17,098 nt of DNA from DATBDM01 sp036269915 (GCA_036269915.1 DATBDM010000065.1:1-17098), one strand, 5' to 3'. Shown: positions 5,622-13,894, numbered from the stretch's first letter. Numbers and translations are program-made. The notes: a model not told the origin generated them from the sequence alone.

Positions 5622-7199
5622 ATGGCCACCTACGCGTCGCGTCCGGCGCTGGGGGTGAAGGTGCGTGGGGTCGCGACGACCCGTTTCGCCGTGCCCCTCG
5701 GACTCGCGCTCCTCGCCGCGCTCTCGCTGCTGCTGCGCGTGGGCGAGATGGGCATCGGCTTCTGGATCGACGAGGGGCTGTCCGTCGGCATCGCGGACCG
5801 CCCGCTGACCGACATCCCCGGCGTGATGCGCCAGGACGGCTCGCCGCCGCTGTACTACGTCCTGCTGCACGGATGGATGCGGCTCGCGGGCACCTCCGAG
5901 CCGGGTGCGCGCACGCTCTCGCTGCTGTTCGCGACGATCGCCATCCCCGTGTCGTTCTGGGCGGCCAAGGCGCTGTTCGGCACGCGCGCTGGCTGGATCG
6001 CCGCGGTGCTCGCGGCGACGAACCCGTTCATGACCCAGTACGCGCAGGAGGCGCGCATGTACGCGCTCGTCGCGCTGCTGGGGACGATCGCCTGCGCCTG
6101 CCTGGCCCGCGCGCTCATCAGCACGGGGTCCGAGCGCGAGCGCCGGCCGTGGGCGATCGGCGGCGCCGTCGCGCTCGCGGCGATGTTCTACACCCACAAC
6201 TGGTGCCTGTTCTTCGCGATGGCCTGGGGCGCGACCTGGCTCGTGCTGCTCTGGCGCACGGATCGCGAGACGCGGCGGACGCTGCTGCGGACGGGCCTGA
6301 TCGCGTTCGGCGGCGCGATCCTGCTGTGGCTGCCCTGGGTGCCGACCTTCGTCTACCAGGCCGCCCACACCGGCGCGCCGTGGTCGCAGTCGCCGTCGGT
6401 CTCCGCGCTGCTCGGCGTCCCCGGGCAGCTGCTCGGCACCGTCGCGCAGGGCGTCCTCGCGCTGGCCGCGGGCGCCGGCGTCGGCGCGCTGCTGACCCGC
6501 GGCGAGAAGGCGCGGGCGCGGGTCGCGCTGATCCTGCTCGGCGTCGGCGCGGCCACCGTGCTGATCGCGTGGCTGGTCTCGCAGGCCTCGCCGGCTTGGG
6601 CGAACCGCTACCTCGCGGTCGGGCTCGGCCCGCTCCTGCTCGCCGCCGCGGGCGGGCTGGCGCATGCCGGCCGGCTCGGCCTCGCCGGACTGCTGATCGT
6701 CGCGCTGATGGGGATCGGCGACAGCGCGCCGTCACAGAAGAGCAACGTGCGCGACGTGGCCCAGGCGATCACCCCGAGCCTCAGCCCCGGGGACCTCGTC
6801 GTCTCGACGCAACCCGAGCAGATCCCGGTGCTGCACCACTACCTCCCGGACGGCCTGCGCTTCGCGACCCTCACGGGCCGCGCCGCCGACCTCGGGGTGA
6901 CCGACTGGCGCGACGGCACGCAGCGGCTGGACCGGGTGAGCGCGTCGCGCGACCTCGGACCGCTCCTCGACCGGCTGCCGGTGGGCAAGCGGCTCGCGCT
7001 CGTCTCGCCGATCTTCTCCGACCTCAAGCAGTGGCGGGCGCCGTGGACGCAGCGGGTGCGCATCCACGCCTACGAGTGGGACCAGTACCTCTCCAACGAC
7101 GACCGGTTCATGATCACCTCGACCGAGCCGCCGCCGCCGGTGACCGAGCCGGGGCCGATCCCGCTCGAGGCGACGGTCTACGTCAAGACGCGCCGCTGA
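5622..7199 (+). CDS. GT39/ArnT-like polytopic membrane glycosyltransferase
   Basis: The 525-residue protein has roughly nine or ten hydrophobic segments up to about residue 365, then a soluble extracytoplasmic C-terminal domain of about 150 residues. After the first membrane span (about 22-42) comes FWIDEGLS with Asp50-Glu51, the acidic pair placed like the catalytic residue of GT-C enzymes (PMT/ArnT/GT39). SPPLYY (74-79) and QYAQEARMYAL (139-149) are further hallmarks of this superfamily. Such enzymes move a sugar from a polyprenyl-phosphate donor onto a lipid, glycan or protein on the outer face of the membrane. Donor and acceptor cannot be read from the sequence. The gene is convergent with the histidine kinase and overlaps its 3' end by 22 bp. 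No terminator separates them. Confidence 0.85.
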   Translation: MATYASRPALGVKVRGVATTRFAVPLGLALLAALSLLLRVGEMGIGFWIDEGLSVGIADRPLTDIPGVMRQDGSPPLYYVLLHGWMRLAGTSEPGARTLSLLFATIAIPVSFWAAKALFGTRAGWIAAVLAATNPFMTQYAQEARMYALVALLGTIACACLARALISTGSERERRPWAIGGAVALAAMFYTHNWCLFFAMAWGATWLVLLWRTDRETRRTLLRTGLIAFGGAILLWLPWVPTFVYQAAHTGAPWSQSPSVSALLGVPGQLLGTVAQGVLALAAGAGVGALLTRGEKARARVALILLGVGAATVLIAWLVSQASPAWANRYLAVGLGPLLLAAAGGLAHAGRLGLAGLLIVALMGIGDSAPSQKSNVRDVAQAITPSLSPGDLVVSTQPEQIPVLHHYLPDGLRFATLTGRAADLGVTDWRDGTQRLDRVSASRDLGPLLDRLPVGKRLALVSPIFSDLKQWRAPWTQRVRIHAYEWDQYLSNDDRFMITSTEPPPPVTEPGPIPLEATVYVKTRR

Positions 7200-8704
7200 G
7201 CCGGCGCCGCGCCGTCGCCCGGCACGCTCGCCGCCGGCAGTCGCAGCACGAAGCAGGCGCCGCCGCCCTCCGGCGGATCGCGGAGCTCGAGCCGCCCGTT
7301 CATGCGCTCGGCCAGCTCGCGGCCGATCGCCAGCCCGAGGCCGAACCCGCTCGCCGAGCCGGCCGAGCGGCCACGGTGGAAGCGCTCGAAGATGTGCTCG
7401 CGCTCCTCGTGGGGGACGCCCGGCCCGCGGTCGAGCACCTCGACGGCGACGGATCCCTCGTCGTCGAAGCAGCGCACCCGCACCGGTGCGCCCGGGGGCG
7501 CGTAGCGCATCGCGTTGTCGAGCAGGATCCGCACGACGCGGGCGACCGCGTCCGGATCGCCGCGGCCCCACAGCGGCCCCACCGGCGGGACGACCTCGAC
7601 CGCCACGGCGCGCTCGCGGGCGCGCAGCTCGAACTCGGCGGCGACCGCGCGGGCGAGCTCGCCGATCTCGACGGGCTCCGAGCGCAGCTGGACCTCGGCG
7701 TCCAGGCGCGAGAGGTCGAGCAGCTCGCCCGCCAGCGCGGAGAGCCGCAGCAGCTCGCGGCGGGCGCTCGTGACCTGCTCCTGGGCGTCGGTCAGGTCGG
7801 CCCCGTCGCGCAGGTCCTCCTCGAGCAGCTCCATCGTCCCCTGGAGCATCGTCAGCGGCGTGCGCAGCTCGTGCGACGCCGTGGCGACGAACGAGCGGCG
7901 CGCCGCCTCCTGGCGGCGCAGCTCCTCCTGCATGCGGGCGAGCGCCCGGGCGAGGTCGCCGACCTCGTCGCGGGCGCGGTCGCGTGGCGGGGTGGGGGCG
8001 TCCGGGCCTTCCGCCGTAATCCGCAGTGCCGCGCCGCGCAGGCGGCCCAGCCGCAGCGTCAGCGTCCGCGAGAGGGCGATCGCCAGCGCGATCGCGACGG
8101 CCAATCCCACGAGCGCCGCCGCCACGAGCGCGTTGCGGACCTGGCCGACCGCGGTGGTGACCTCGGTCAGCTGCTTGGAGACGACGAGCGACCCGATCGG
8201 CCCGCGCTGGCCGAAAAGCGGCGTCGCGATCGTCACGTCATCGCCGTCGACGTTGCGGACCGTCTTGCCGGTGCGCTCAGCCGTCAGCGACGCGAGCGTG
8301 ATGGCCCGCGTCGGCGCCGCGTTGTCGGTGTCGTAGACCGGGCCGAGCGTGACCGGGACCAGCCCGGCGACGATCACCCGGGCGCCCCCGGTCCGCTCGT
8401 TGAGGGCGTTCGCCACGCTCGGCGAGGACAGCGCCGCGAGGCTCAGCGTGTTCTCGAACTCGCGCTGGGTGTGGGAGGTCCCCGCCGCGAGGTTGACCTC
8501 CGGCAGGTCCTTCGCGAGCGCGGTCTGGAACTCGGGCTGCGCCACGTCGACCGCCGACTCGAGGTTGTGGACGCTCTGCGAGCGAAGCTTCTCGCGCAGC
8601 GGGCCGAGCACCACCGCCGCCGTCGCCCCCAGCGTGATCGCCGCCGTGGCCACCAGCGCCAGCAGCAGGCGCCCGCGGAGGCCGGAGGGGACGAGCGACG
8701 TCAC
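7178..8704 (-). CDS. Sensor histidine kinase (EnvZ/BaeS-like)
   Basis: The 508-residue kinase has a membrane span at about 11-35, an extracytoplasmic sensor region of about 150 residues, a second span at about 190-212, and a HAMP linker. The dimerisation helix follows, with the phosphorylated His278 in SFVATASHELRTPL. The ATPase domain has the N box (RILLDNAMRY, Asn397), G1 (DRGPGV, 425-430), F box (FERFHRG) and G2 (GFGLGLAI, 453-460). All catalytic motifs look intact. The GTG start lies 1 nt after the regulator's stop codon, with GAGG 6 nt upstream inside the regulator's last codons, so the pair is translationally linked. The sensed signal is unknown; the sensor domain shows no motif I recognise. 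Confidence 0.92.
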   Translation of the reverse strand: MTSLVPSGLRGRLLLALVATAAITLGATAAVVLGPLREKLRSQSVHNLESAVDVAQPEFQTALAKDLPEVNLAAGTSHTQREFENTLSLAALSSPSVANALNERTGGARVIVAGLVPVTLGPVYDTDNAAPTRAITLASLTAERTGKTVRNVDGDDVTIATPLFGQRGPIGSLVVSKQLTEVTTAVGQVRNALVAAALVGLAVAIALAIALSRTLTLRLGRLRGAALRITAEGPDAPTPPRDRARDEVGDLARALARMQEELRRQEAARRSFVATASHELRTPLTMLQGTMELLEEDLRDGADLTDAQEQVTSARRELLRLSALAGELLDLSRLDAEVQLRSEPVEIGELARAVAAEFELRARERAVAVEVVPPVGPLWGRGDPDAVARVVRILLDNAMRYAPPGAPVRVRCFDDEGSVAVEVLDRGPGVPHEEREHIFERFHRGRSAGSASGFGLGLAIGRELAERMNGRLELRDPPEGGGACFVLRLPAASVPGDGAAPAQRRVLT

Positions 8705-8705
8705 G

Positions 8706-9404
<699 letters not shown>

Positions 9405-9412
9405 TCCGGTCA

Positions 9413-9418
9413 AGGCTA
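9413..9418 (-). promoter_or_regulatory. -10 box TAGCCT for the two-component operon
   Basis: Read on the minus strand, TAGCCT lies 8 nt before the GTG at 9404. The leader would be about 2 nt. Confidence 0.45.
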
Positions 9419-9430
9419 GTCGACCGACTA
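9417..9430. promoter_or_regulatory. Inverted repeat TAGTCG-AC-CGACTA, possible operator
   Basis: Perfect 6-bp arms separated by 2 bp overlap the upstream edge of the -10 box of the response-regulator operon, within the divergent region shared with the flavoprotein gene. A dimeric regulator could bind here. OmpR-type proteins more often use direct repeats, so a different regulator is also possible. Confidence 0.35.
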
Positions 9431-9500
9431 TCGGTTAAGGCCTGTTAGTGGGCTTTAGACGTGCGCGGGAAAGGGCGCGCGACCGGGCAAGGTGCGAGAC

Positions 9501-11021
9501 ATGGCATCCGTTGACTTCGAGCTCCCCGCCTCCACCTCCGGCGGCGAGGATTCCCAGAAGCCCATCGCCGTGCTCGGCGCCGGCCCGGCGGGCCTGACCG
9601 CCGGCTACCTCCTCGCCCAGCAGGGCGTCCCGGTCATCGTCTTCGAGGCCGAGGACCAGGTCGGCGGCATCGCCAAGACCGAGGTTCGCGACGGCTACCG
9701 GTTCGATCTGGGCGGCCACCGCTTCTTCACCAAGGTCAAGGAGGTCGACGACCTCTGGCACGAGGTGATGAAGGAGGAGTTCCTCAAGCGCCCGCGCATG
9801 TCGCGGATCTACTGGAACGGCAAGTTCCTCGCCTATCCGCTGGAGGGCATGGACGTGATCCGCAAGCTCGGCCCGATCGAGCTGATCCGCTCCGGCCTCT
9901 CCTACATGTGGGCCGCGATGAAGCCCAAGAGCCGCGAGGACAACCTCGAGCAGTGGGTCTCCAACCGCTTCGGCAAGCGGCTCTACCAGCACTTCTTCAA
10001 GACCTACACCGAGAAGGTGTGGGGCGTGCCGACGACCGAGCTGCGCGCCGAGTGGGCCGCGCAGCGCATCAAGGGCCTGTCCTTCATGTCCGCCGCCAAG
10101 GCCGCGTTCTTCGGCAACAAGGACAACAAGATCAAGTCGCTGATCAACGAGTTCCACTACCCGCGCTTCGGCCCGGGCCAGATGTGGGAGACGATGGCCG
10201 ACGAGATCATCGCCAACGGCGGCGAGGTCCGGCTCAACACGCCGATCACCAAGCTCGAGGTCCGCGACGGCGAGGTCGTCGCGATCGAGGCCGGCGACGA
10301 GCGCATCGAGCCGCGCCACGTGATCTCCTCACTGCCGCTGCGCGCGACCGTCGGCATGGCCGGCGCCGCGGCCGCCGGTGACGTCCAGGCGGCGGCCCAG
10401 GGCCTGCGCTACCGCGACTTCCTCACGGTCGCGCTGGTGATCGACGGGGAGGACCTGTTCCCCGACAACTGGATCTACATCCACGAGCCGTCGGTTCGCG
10501 TCGGGCGCATCCAGAACTTCCGCTCCTGGAGCCCGTGGATGGTCCCGGACCAGTCCAAGGCGTCGGTCGGCCTGGAGTACTTCTGCTTCAAGGGCGACGA
10601 CCTCTGGGAGATGGACGACGACAAGCTCGTCGAGCTGGGCAAGGCCGAGCTGGCCAAGCTCGGGCTCGTCGATCCCTCGCGCGTCGAGCGCGGCTTCGTC
10701 ACGCGCGTCCCGAAGGCCTACCCGATGTACGACGCCGACTACGGCGAGCGCGTCCAGGTCATCCGCGGCTGGCTCGAGGGCATCGGCAACCTGACCCAGG
10801 TCGGCCGCAACGGGCTGCATCGCTACAACAACTCCGACCACTCGATGCTCACCGCCATGCGCGCGGTCGACAACATCACCAAGGGCACGGACCACGACAT
10901 CTGGGCGGTCAACGCGGAGTCGGTCTACCACGAGACCGACGAGCCCGACGAGCAGCCCTACAAGGAGGTCCCGGAGACCGTCTACGCCCGCGAGCCGCTG
11001 GTCGGTGCCCAGACGTCGTAG
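9501..11021 (+). CDS. FAD/NAD(P)-dependent oxidoreductase, UDP-galactopyranose-mutase-like
   Basis: The 506-residue flavoprotein has the dinucleotide-binding fold IAVLGAGPAGLTAGYLL (G26, G28, G31), followed by an acidic residue at the end of the second strand (VIVFEAED) and VGGIAKT. LGGHRFF is the conserved FAD contact in the UDP-galactopyranose mutase and protoporphyrinogen-oxidase-like group. The segment NWIYIHEPSVRVGRIQNFRSWSPWMVP and the C-terminal GLHRYNNSDHSMLTAMRAVDNI resemble mutase-like enzymes often found near cell-surface polysaccharide genes. The substrate cannot be named from sequence, and at 506 residues it is longer than classical Glf (about 370-400). ATG 9501 is preferred over GTG 9492 because AAGGTG at 9489-9494 can serve as ribosome binding site with 6-nt spacing. 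A terminator-like hairpin lies about 130 nt downstream. Confidence 0.85.
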   Translation: MASVDFELPASTSGGEDSQKPIAVLGAGPAGLTAGYLLAQQGVPVIVFEAEDQVGGIAKTEVRDGYRFDLGGHRFFTKVKEVDDLWHEVMKEEFLKRPRMSRIYWNGKFLAYPLEGMDVIRKLGPIELIRSGLSYMWAAMKPKSREDNLEQWVSNRFGKRLYQHFFKTYTEKVWGVPTTELRAEWAAQRIKGLSFMSAAKAAFFGNKDNKIKSLINEFHYPRFGPGQMWETMADEIIANGGEVRLNTPITKLEVRDGEVVAIEAGDERIEPRHVISSLPLRATVGMAGAAAAGDVQAAAQGLRYRDFLTVALVIDGEDLFPDNWIYIHEPSVRVGRIQNFRSWSPWMVPDQSKASVGLEYFCFKGDDLWEMDDDKLVELGKAELAKLGLVDPSRVERGFVTRVPKAYPMYDADYGERVQVIRGWLEGIGNLTQVGRNGLHRYNNSDHSMLTAMRAVDNITKGTDHDIWAVNAESVYHETDEPDEQPYKEVPETVYAREPLVGAQTS

Positions 11022-11234
11022 AGGCGTTATGGACACATGTCCGATTTCCGCGCACCCGGTCCGTTGACACAGTAGGCCCTGTCTGGAGGGCGTACGGACG
11101 GGGCCGATGGTCCCGCTACTCACGGAAGAGGCGCGGACGGATTCGCTTTCGGAACGGGCCGGGTCGGCATGAAGCCAACCCGGCCCGTTTCGCGTTCGTG
11201 ATGGATCGCGTGCGCTTCGGGTACCCGTCAGGGC
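11022..11234. other. 213-nt gap with hairpins, no gene recognised
   Basis: No convincing coding frame is seen. The stretch holds a short inverted repeat (GGACA-CA-TGTCC, 11031-11042), a TTGACA-like element at 11064-11069 without a properly spaced -10 box, a small hairpin GGGGCC-gat-GGTCCC starting about 11099, and a strong hairpin at 11153-11189. It may be a structured 3' or 5' untranslated region or a small RNA gene. Confidence 0.5.
11153..11189 (+). terminator. Strong intrinsic-terminator-like hairpin
   Basis: AACGGGCCGGGT (11153-11164) pairs perfectly with ACCCGGCCCGTT (11178-11189), 12 bp. Within the 13-nt loop, GGC and GCC add 3 more bp around ATGAA. Only a short T run follows. It probably ends transcription from the flavoprotein gene or from a small RNA upstream. 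Confidence 0.65.
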
Positions 11235-11594
11235 ATGGCCGATGACGAGGAACCCCAGGAGGGCCGCGACGAGCGCGCCCAGGCCGAGGCCGAAGAGGTC
11301 GAGAAGGCCAAGGAGGAGATGCACGAGCTCGAGGAGGGCGACCCCCCCGAGAAGCTCGAGGACTGGCCCGAGGGCAAGGCCAAGTACCTGACCTACGGCG
11401 GTCCCGAGGGCACCGCCGGCTACGACGAGGGCGCCACGTCCAAGCTCGGCCCGTCGTCACTCGAGCACCAGGAGGACGGCTCGGTGACGATCGAGGGCGA
11501 GGAGGTCGACAACCCCGAGGACTACAAGGCCGACGAGCCGATCCCGGGCGCGCCGGATGCCGCCAAGGAGAAGGCGGGCAACGCCGACGACTAG
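11235..11594 (+). CDS. Small acidic hypothetical protein, 119 aa
   Basis: The protein is rich in Glu and Asp, has no cysteine, and lacks hydrophobic segments. The N-terminal half (EVEKAKEEMHELEEGDPPEKL) could form a charged helix. The middle, DWPEGKAKYLTYGG, and KLGPSSLEHQEDGSVTIEGEEVDNPEDYK look conserved and structured enough to be a real domain; I recall similar small acidic actinobacterial proteins without assigned function. The upstream element GGGTACCCG contains TACCCG 7 nt before the ATG, a weak version of the -10 spacing seen at other genes. The stop TAG shares a CTAG with the convergent rhodanese stop. Function is unknown. Confidence 0.75.
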   Translation: MADDEEPQEGRDERAQAEAEEVEKAKEEMHELEEGDPPEKLEDWPEGKAKYLTYGGPEGTAGYDEGATSKLGPSSLEHQEDGSVTIEGEEVDNPEDYKADEPIPGAPDAAKEKAGNADD

Positions 11595-11926
11595 TGGTCG
11601 GCGACCTCGCCGTCGTCGGGATCGAGCGGTAGTCCCCGCTCGGCCCAGGCTGCGATGCCGCCGTCCATCGAGTAGGCGTCATAGCCGGCCTGGCGGAACG
11701 CGTTCGCGGCCATGACCGAGCGCCCGCCCACACGGCAGTAGAAGACCACAGGCGTGTCGCGGTCGATGGTCGCGGCCTCCGCCGCGACGGCGCCGAGCTC
11801 CACGTGGCGCGCGCCGGCGATCCGCCCCGCCTCCCACTCGTAGCCCTCGCGCACGTCGATCAGTTGCACGTCGCCGGCACGGTGACGATCCGCGACGTCC
11901 TCGACGCTGACATCGATCTGGGTCAT
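11591..11926 (-). CDS. Single-domain rhodanese-like sulfurtransferase
   Basis: The 111-residue product is one complete rhodanese domain: QLIDVREGYEWEAGRIAGARHVELG (21-45), the active-site loop YCRVGGRS with Cys64, and the C-terminal MDGGIAAW (88-94). Such proteins carry a persulfide on the loop cysteine and pass sulfur to acceptors such as cyanide, thiols or cofactor pathways. No signal peptide is seen, so it is cytoplasmic. ATG 11926 is chosen over GTG 11929 because it sits 7 nt after TAGCGT, matching the leaderless spacing seen at other genes. The stop overlaps that of the acidic protein in CTAG. The divergent neighbour is the secreted nuclease. Confidence 0.9.
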   Translation of the reverse strand: MTQIDVSVEDVADRHRAGDVQLIDVREGYEWEAGRIAGARHVELGAVAAEAATIDRDTPVVFYCRVGGRSVMAANAFRQAGYDAYSMDGGIAAWAERGLPLDPDDGEVADH

Positions 11927-11933
11927 CACGTTG

Positions 11934-11939
11934 ACGCTA
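11934..11939 (-). promoter_or_regulatory. -10 box TAGCGT for the rhodanese gene
   Basis: Read on the minus strand, TAGCGT lies 7 nt before ATG 11926, implying a leader of about 1 nt. This decides between the two adjacent start codons. Confidence 0.5.
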
Positions 11940-11964
11940 GCGCAGGTGTCTCAGGGTCCATGGA

Positions 11965-11970
11965 TACCCT
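11965..11970 (+). promoter_or_regulatory. -10 box TACCCT for the nuclease gene
   Basis: TACCCT lies 13 nt before ATG 11984, giving a predicted leader of about 7 nt. An in-frame ATG at 11960 would overlap this box, which supports the later start. Confidence 0.4.
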
Positions 11971-11983
11971 GCCCGGCAACGCC

Positions 11984-12916
11984 ATGAAGAGGATCCTCCC
12001 CATCCTGATCCTGGCGGTCGCCGCCGTGTGCGCGCTTCCGGCTGCCGCCAGCGCCAAAGCTCCGTGCCTGCCGACGCAGGGGTCGCCCAAGTGCCACTTC
12101 TGGTACGGCAAGGCCACGTTCATCGACGACGGCGACACGATCGACGTCGACATCGACGGCGACGGCACGCACACGCCGCGCCGCGTGCGCTTCACCGGCA
12201 TCAACGCCATGGAGCTGCGCCGCTACAGCAAGTACGCCAACCGCCGCCGCGGCGCCTGCCATGCGCGCGCCGCCGCCCTGCGCGTCCAGCGACTCGTCCG
12301 CCACTCGCACCGGCGGGTCCGGCTCGCCGCGATGCATCCGTCGAGCCGGGCCGGCAGGCGCCTGCGCCGTCAGATCTCGGTGCGCGTGAACGGCGTCTGG
12401 ACGGACCTCGGCGCGATCGAGGTCTCCGAGGGCCTCGCGCTGTGGCTGCCGAGCCACCGCGAGTGGGCCTGGAACCGCGGCTATGCCGCCCTGGCCAAGC
12501 AGGCCCAGGCCGCGCGGCTGAACGTCTACAACCCGGTCGCGTGCGGCGTCGGGGCGGCGCGCGGGATCCAGCTCGGCATGCGCCTTCGCTACGACGCACC
12601 GCACAACGACCGCCGGCACGTCAACGGCGAGCACGCGCGGATCATCAACCCGACCGCGTCGCGCATCTCGATCGGCGGCTGGTGGTTCCGCGACTCCGCG
12701 CTGCGCCGGTTCCGCTTCCCGGGCTGGGCCTCGATCCGCCCGCATGGCTCCGTGATCGTGAAGATGGGCCGGGGCCGCAACCACGGCCGCGTGTTCCACT
12801 GGGGGCTCGGCGCGCCGCCGCTGGAGAACCCGACCTACGACCGCCGCTGGCTCGGCGACGGGGGCTACCTGTTCGACCGCCACGGCAACATCCGCGCCTC
12901 GGTCATCTACCCCTGA
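11984..12916 (+). CDS. Secreted SNase-like nuclease with lamin-tail domain
   Basis: The 310-residue protein starts with a clear signal peptide (MKRILPILILAVAAVCALPAAASA) and so is exported. Residues about 40-185 form a staphylococcal-nuclease-like domain: DDGDTIDVDIDGDG (48-61) with metal-site aspartates, then RVRFTGINAMEL, where Arg69 and Glu77 have the same 8-residue spacing as SNase Arg35 and Glu43. The position of SNase Asp40 is Asn74. An Arg-rich segment before VNGVWTDLGAIEVSEGLALW fits the third catalytic Arg. Residues about 215-305 (HARIINPTASRISIGGWWFRDSALRRFRFPG) match a lamin-tail domain, an Ig-like fold that often accompanies extracellular nucleases. Role: probably extracellular DNA or RNA degradation or scavenging. 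ATG 11984 is chosen because the signal peptide begins there. Confidence 0.85.
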   Translation: MKRILPILILAVAAVCALPAAASAKAPCLPTQGSPKCHFWYGKATFIDDGDTIDVDIDGDGTHTPRRVRFTGINAMELRRYSKYANRRRGACHARAAALRVQRLVRHSHRRVRLAAMHPSSRAGRRLRRQISVRVNGVWTDLGAIEVSEGLALWLPSHREWAWNRGYAALAKQAQAARLNVYNPVACGVGAARGIQLGMRLRYDAPHNDRRHVNGEHARIINPTASRISIGGWWFRDSALRRFRFPGWASIRPHGSVIVKMGRGRNHGRVFHWGLGAPPLENPTYDRRWLGDGGYLFDRHGNIRASVIYP

Positions 12917-12931
12917 CGCGGAAGCGTGCGG

Positions 12932-12937
12932 TAGAGT
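12932..12937 (+). promoter_or_regulatory. -10 box TAGAGT ahead of the c-di-AMP riboswitch
   Basis: TAGAGT fits TAnnnT and would start transcription near 12944, about 15-20 nt before the riboswitch. It lies 16 nt after the nuclease stop codon. Confidence 0.45.
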
Positions 12938-12959
12938 GCCGCCGCGCAGTAGGAGGACA

Positions 12960-13103
12960 TAACGCCGAATCCCGGCCGACGCAGTCGGCGGGGAACGGGG
13001 GACCCACTGGGCCGGCACCACCGGTCCCGGGGCGAATCGCCGCGATGGCCTGCGGCGTAGCGCGAACTTTCCGCGCGAGCCCGACAGCTAACCCCGTAGG
13101 CGA
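12960..13103 (+). ncRNA. Cyclic di-AMP riboswitch (ydaO/yuaA class)
   Basis: The conserved blocks of the class appear in order: CGCCGAATCCCGGC (12963-12976), GGGGGACCCA (12997-13006), GGGGCGAATCGCCG (13029-13042), TTTCCG followed by GAGCCCGACAGCTAACC (13077-13093), and GTAGGCG (13096-13102), whose GGCG closes the outer stem with CGCC near the start. In actinobacteria this riboswitch commonly precedes genes for cell-wall hydrolases and resuscitation-promoting factors, and generally lowers expression when c-di-AMP is high. Here it lies directly before the NlpC/P60-like hydrolase gene, whose ribosome binding site begins 3 nt after it. Confidence 0.92.
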
Positions 13104-13105
13104 CG

Positions 13106-13117
13106 AAAGGAAGGAAA
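13106..13117 (+). promoter_or_regulatory. Strong ribosome binding site AAAGGAAGGAAA
   Basis: This purine-rich Shine-Dalgarno region sits 3 nt after the riboswitch and about 9 nt before the GTG at 13124. It fixes the GTG as start and contrasts with the apparently leaderless genes around it. Confidence 0.8.
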
Positions 13118-13123
13118 CGCTTC

Positions 13124-13894
13124 GTGAAGACGAGTCGACTGCTGGTGGTCGGCGCCGTGGCCGGCGCTGTGATCGTGCCAGCCGTTCCCGCCCATGCCGA
13201 CGCCAAGGCGTTCGGCAAGCGCACCCTGCGCCAGGGCATGCGTGGACATGACGTGACGGTCCTGCAGCGCTACCTCAACCGCGTCGGCGTCCGCACCACC
13301 GCGGACGGCGACTTCGGCCCCCGCACGGGCCGCAGCGTCCGCGCGTGGGAGTCCGATGTGCGCCGCCGCGTCAACGGCACCGTGAGCCGTCCCGACGCGC
13401 GCACCCTCAAGCACCAGGTGCAGACCGGGACCCGCGTCGCCGCACCCGCCCCGGCCCCCGCGCCGCGGGCCGCGCCCGCCTCGGGCGAGGCGACGCTCAA
13501 CGCCGACGGCACGGCGACCGCTCCCGGAGACGCGCCGGCGCAGGTCAGGTCCGTGATCGCCGCGGCCAACCGCATCGTCGGCAAGCCGTACAAGTACGGT
13601 GGCGGCCATGCGAAGTGGGAGGACTCGGGCTACGACTGCTCGGGCTCGGAGTCCTACGCGCTCCACGGCGGCGGCTTCGTCAAGGCGCCGCTGACCTCGA
13701 GCGACTACGAGAGCTGGGGCAGGGCCGGTAAGGGCACGTGGATCACGTCCTACGCCAACTCGGGCCACTCCTACCTCGTGGTCGCCGGCCTGCGCTTCGA
13801 CACCGGCTGGCACGGCGGCGGCAAGGGACCGCGCTGGAGCGCCGAGATGCGCCCGAGCGACGGCTACGTCGTGCGCCATCCCGCGGGCTTCTAG
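13124..13894 (+). CDS. Secreted peptidoglycan-binding NlpC/P60-type hydrolase
   Basis: The 256-residue protein has a signal peptide (about 1-25, ending PAHA-DA), then a peptidoglycan-binding domain (33-100) with LRQGMRGHDVTVLQRYLNRVGV and DGDFGPRTGRSVRAWE. An Ala/Pro linker (105-120) leads to a C-terminal papain-like cell-wall peptidase domain. The catalytic Cys172 is in YDCSGS, and His215 in NSGHSYLVVAGLRFDT fits the second catalytic residue. Such enzymes cut peptide stems of peptidoglycan during growth, division or spore/dormancy exit. The upstream c-di-AMP riboswitch ties expression to the second messenger linked with wall homeostasis and osmotic state. GTG start is set by the strong ribosome binding site. 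The stop codon lies inside a hairpin. Confidence 0.9.
   Translation: MKTSRLLVVGAVAGAVIVPAVPAHADAKAFGKRTLRQGMRGHDVTVLQRYLNRVGVRTTADGDFGPRTGRSVRAWESDVRRRVNGTVSRPDARTLKHQVQTGTRVAAPAPAPAPRAAPASGEATLNADGTATAPGDAPAQVRSVIAAANRIVGKPYKYGGGHAKWEDSGYDCSGSESYALHGGGFVKAPLTSSDYESWGRAGKGTWITSYANSGHSYLVVAGLRFDTGWHGGGKGPRWSAEMRPSDGYVVRHPAGF

Noticed and set aside
11064..11069. TTGACA as a -35 promoter element
   Set aside because: No -10-like hexamer lies 16-18 nt downstream; the nearest TA-containing hexamer is about 23 nt away. It is kept only as a note in the gap description.
11804..11983. Upstream in-frame extension of the nuclease gene
   Set aside because: It overlaps the rhodanese gene on the other strand and would bury a clear signal peptide that begins at ATG 11984.
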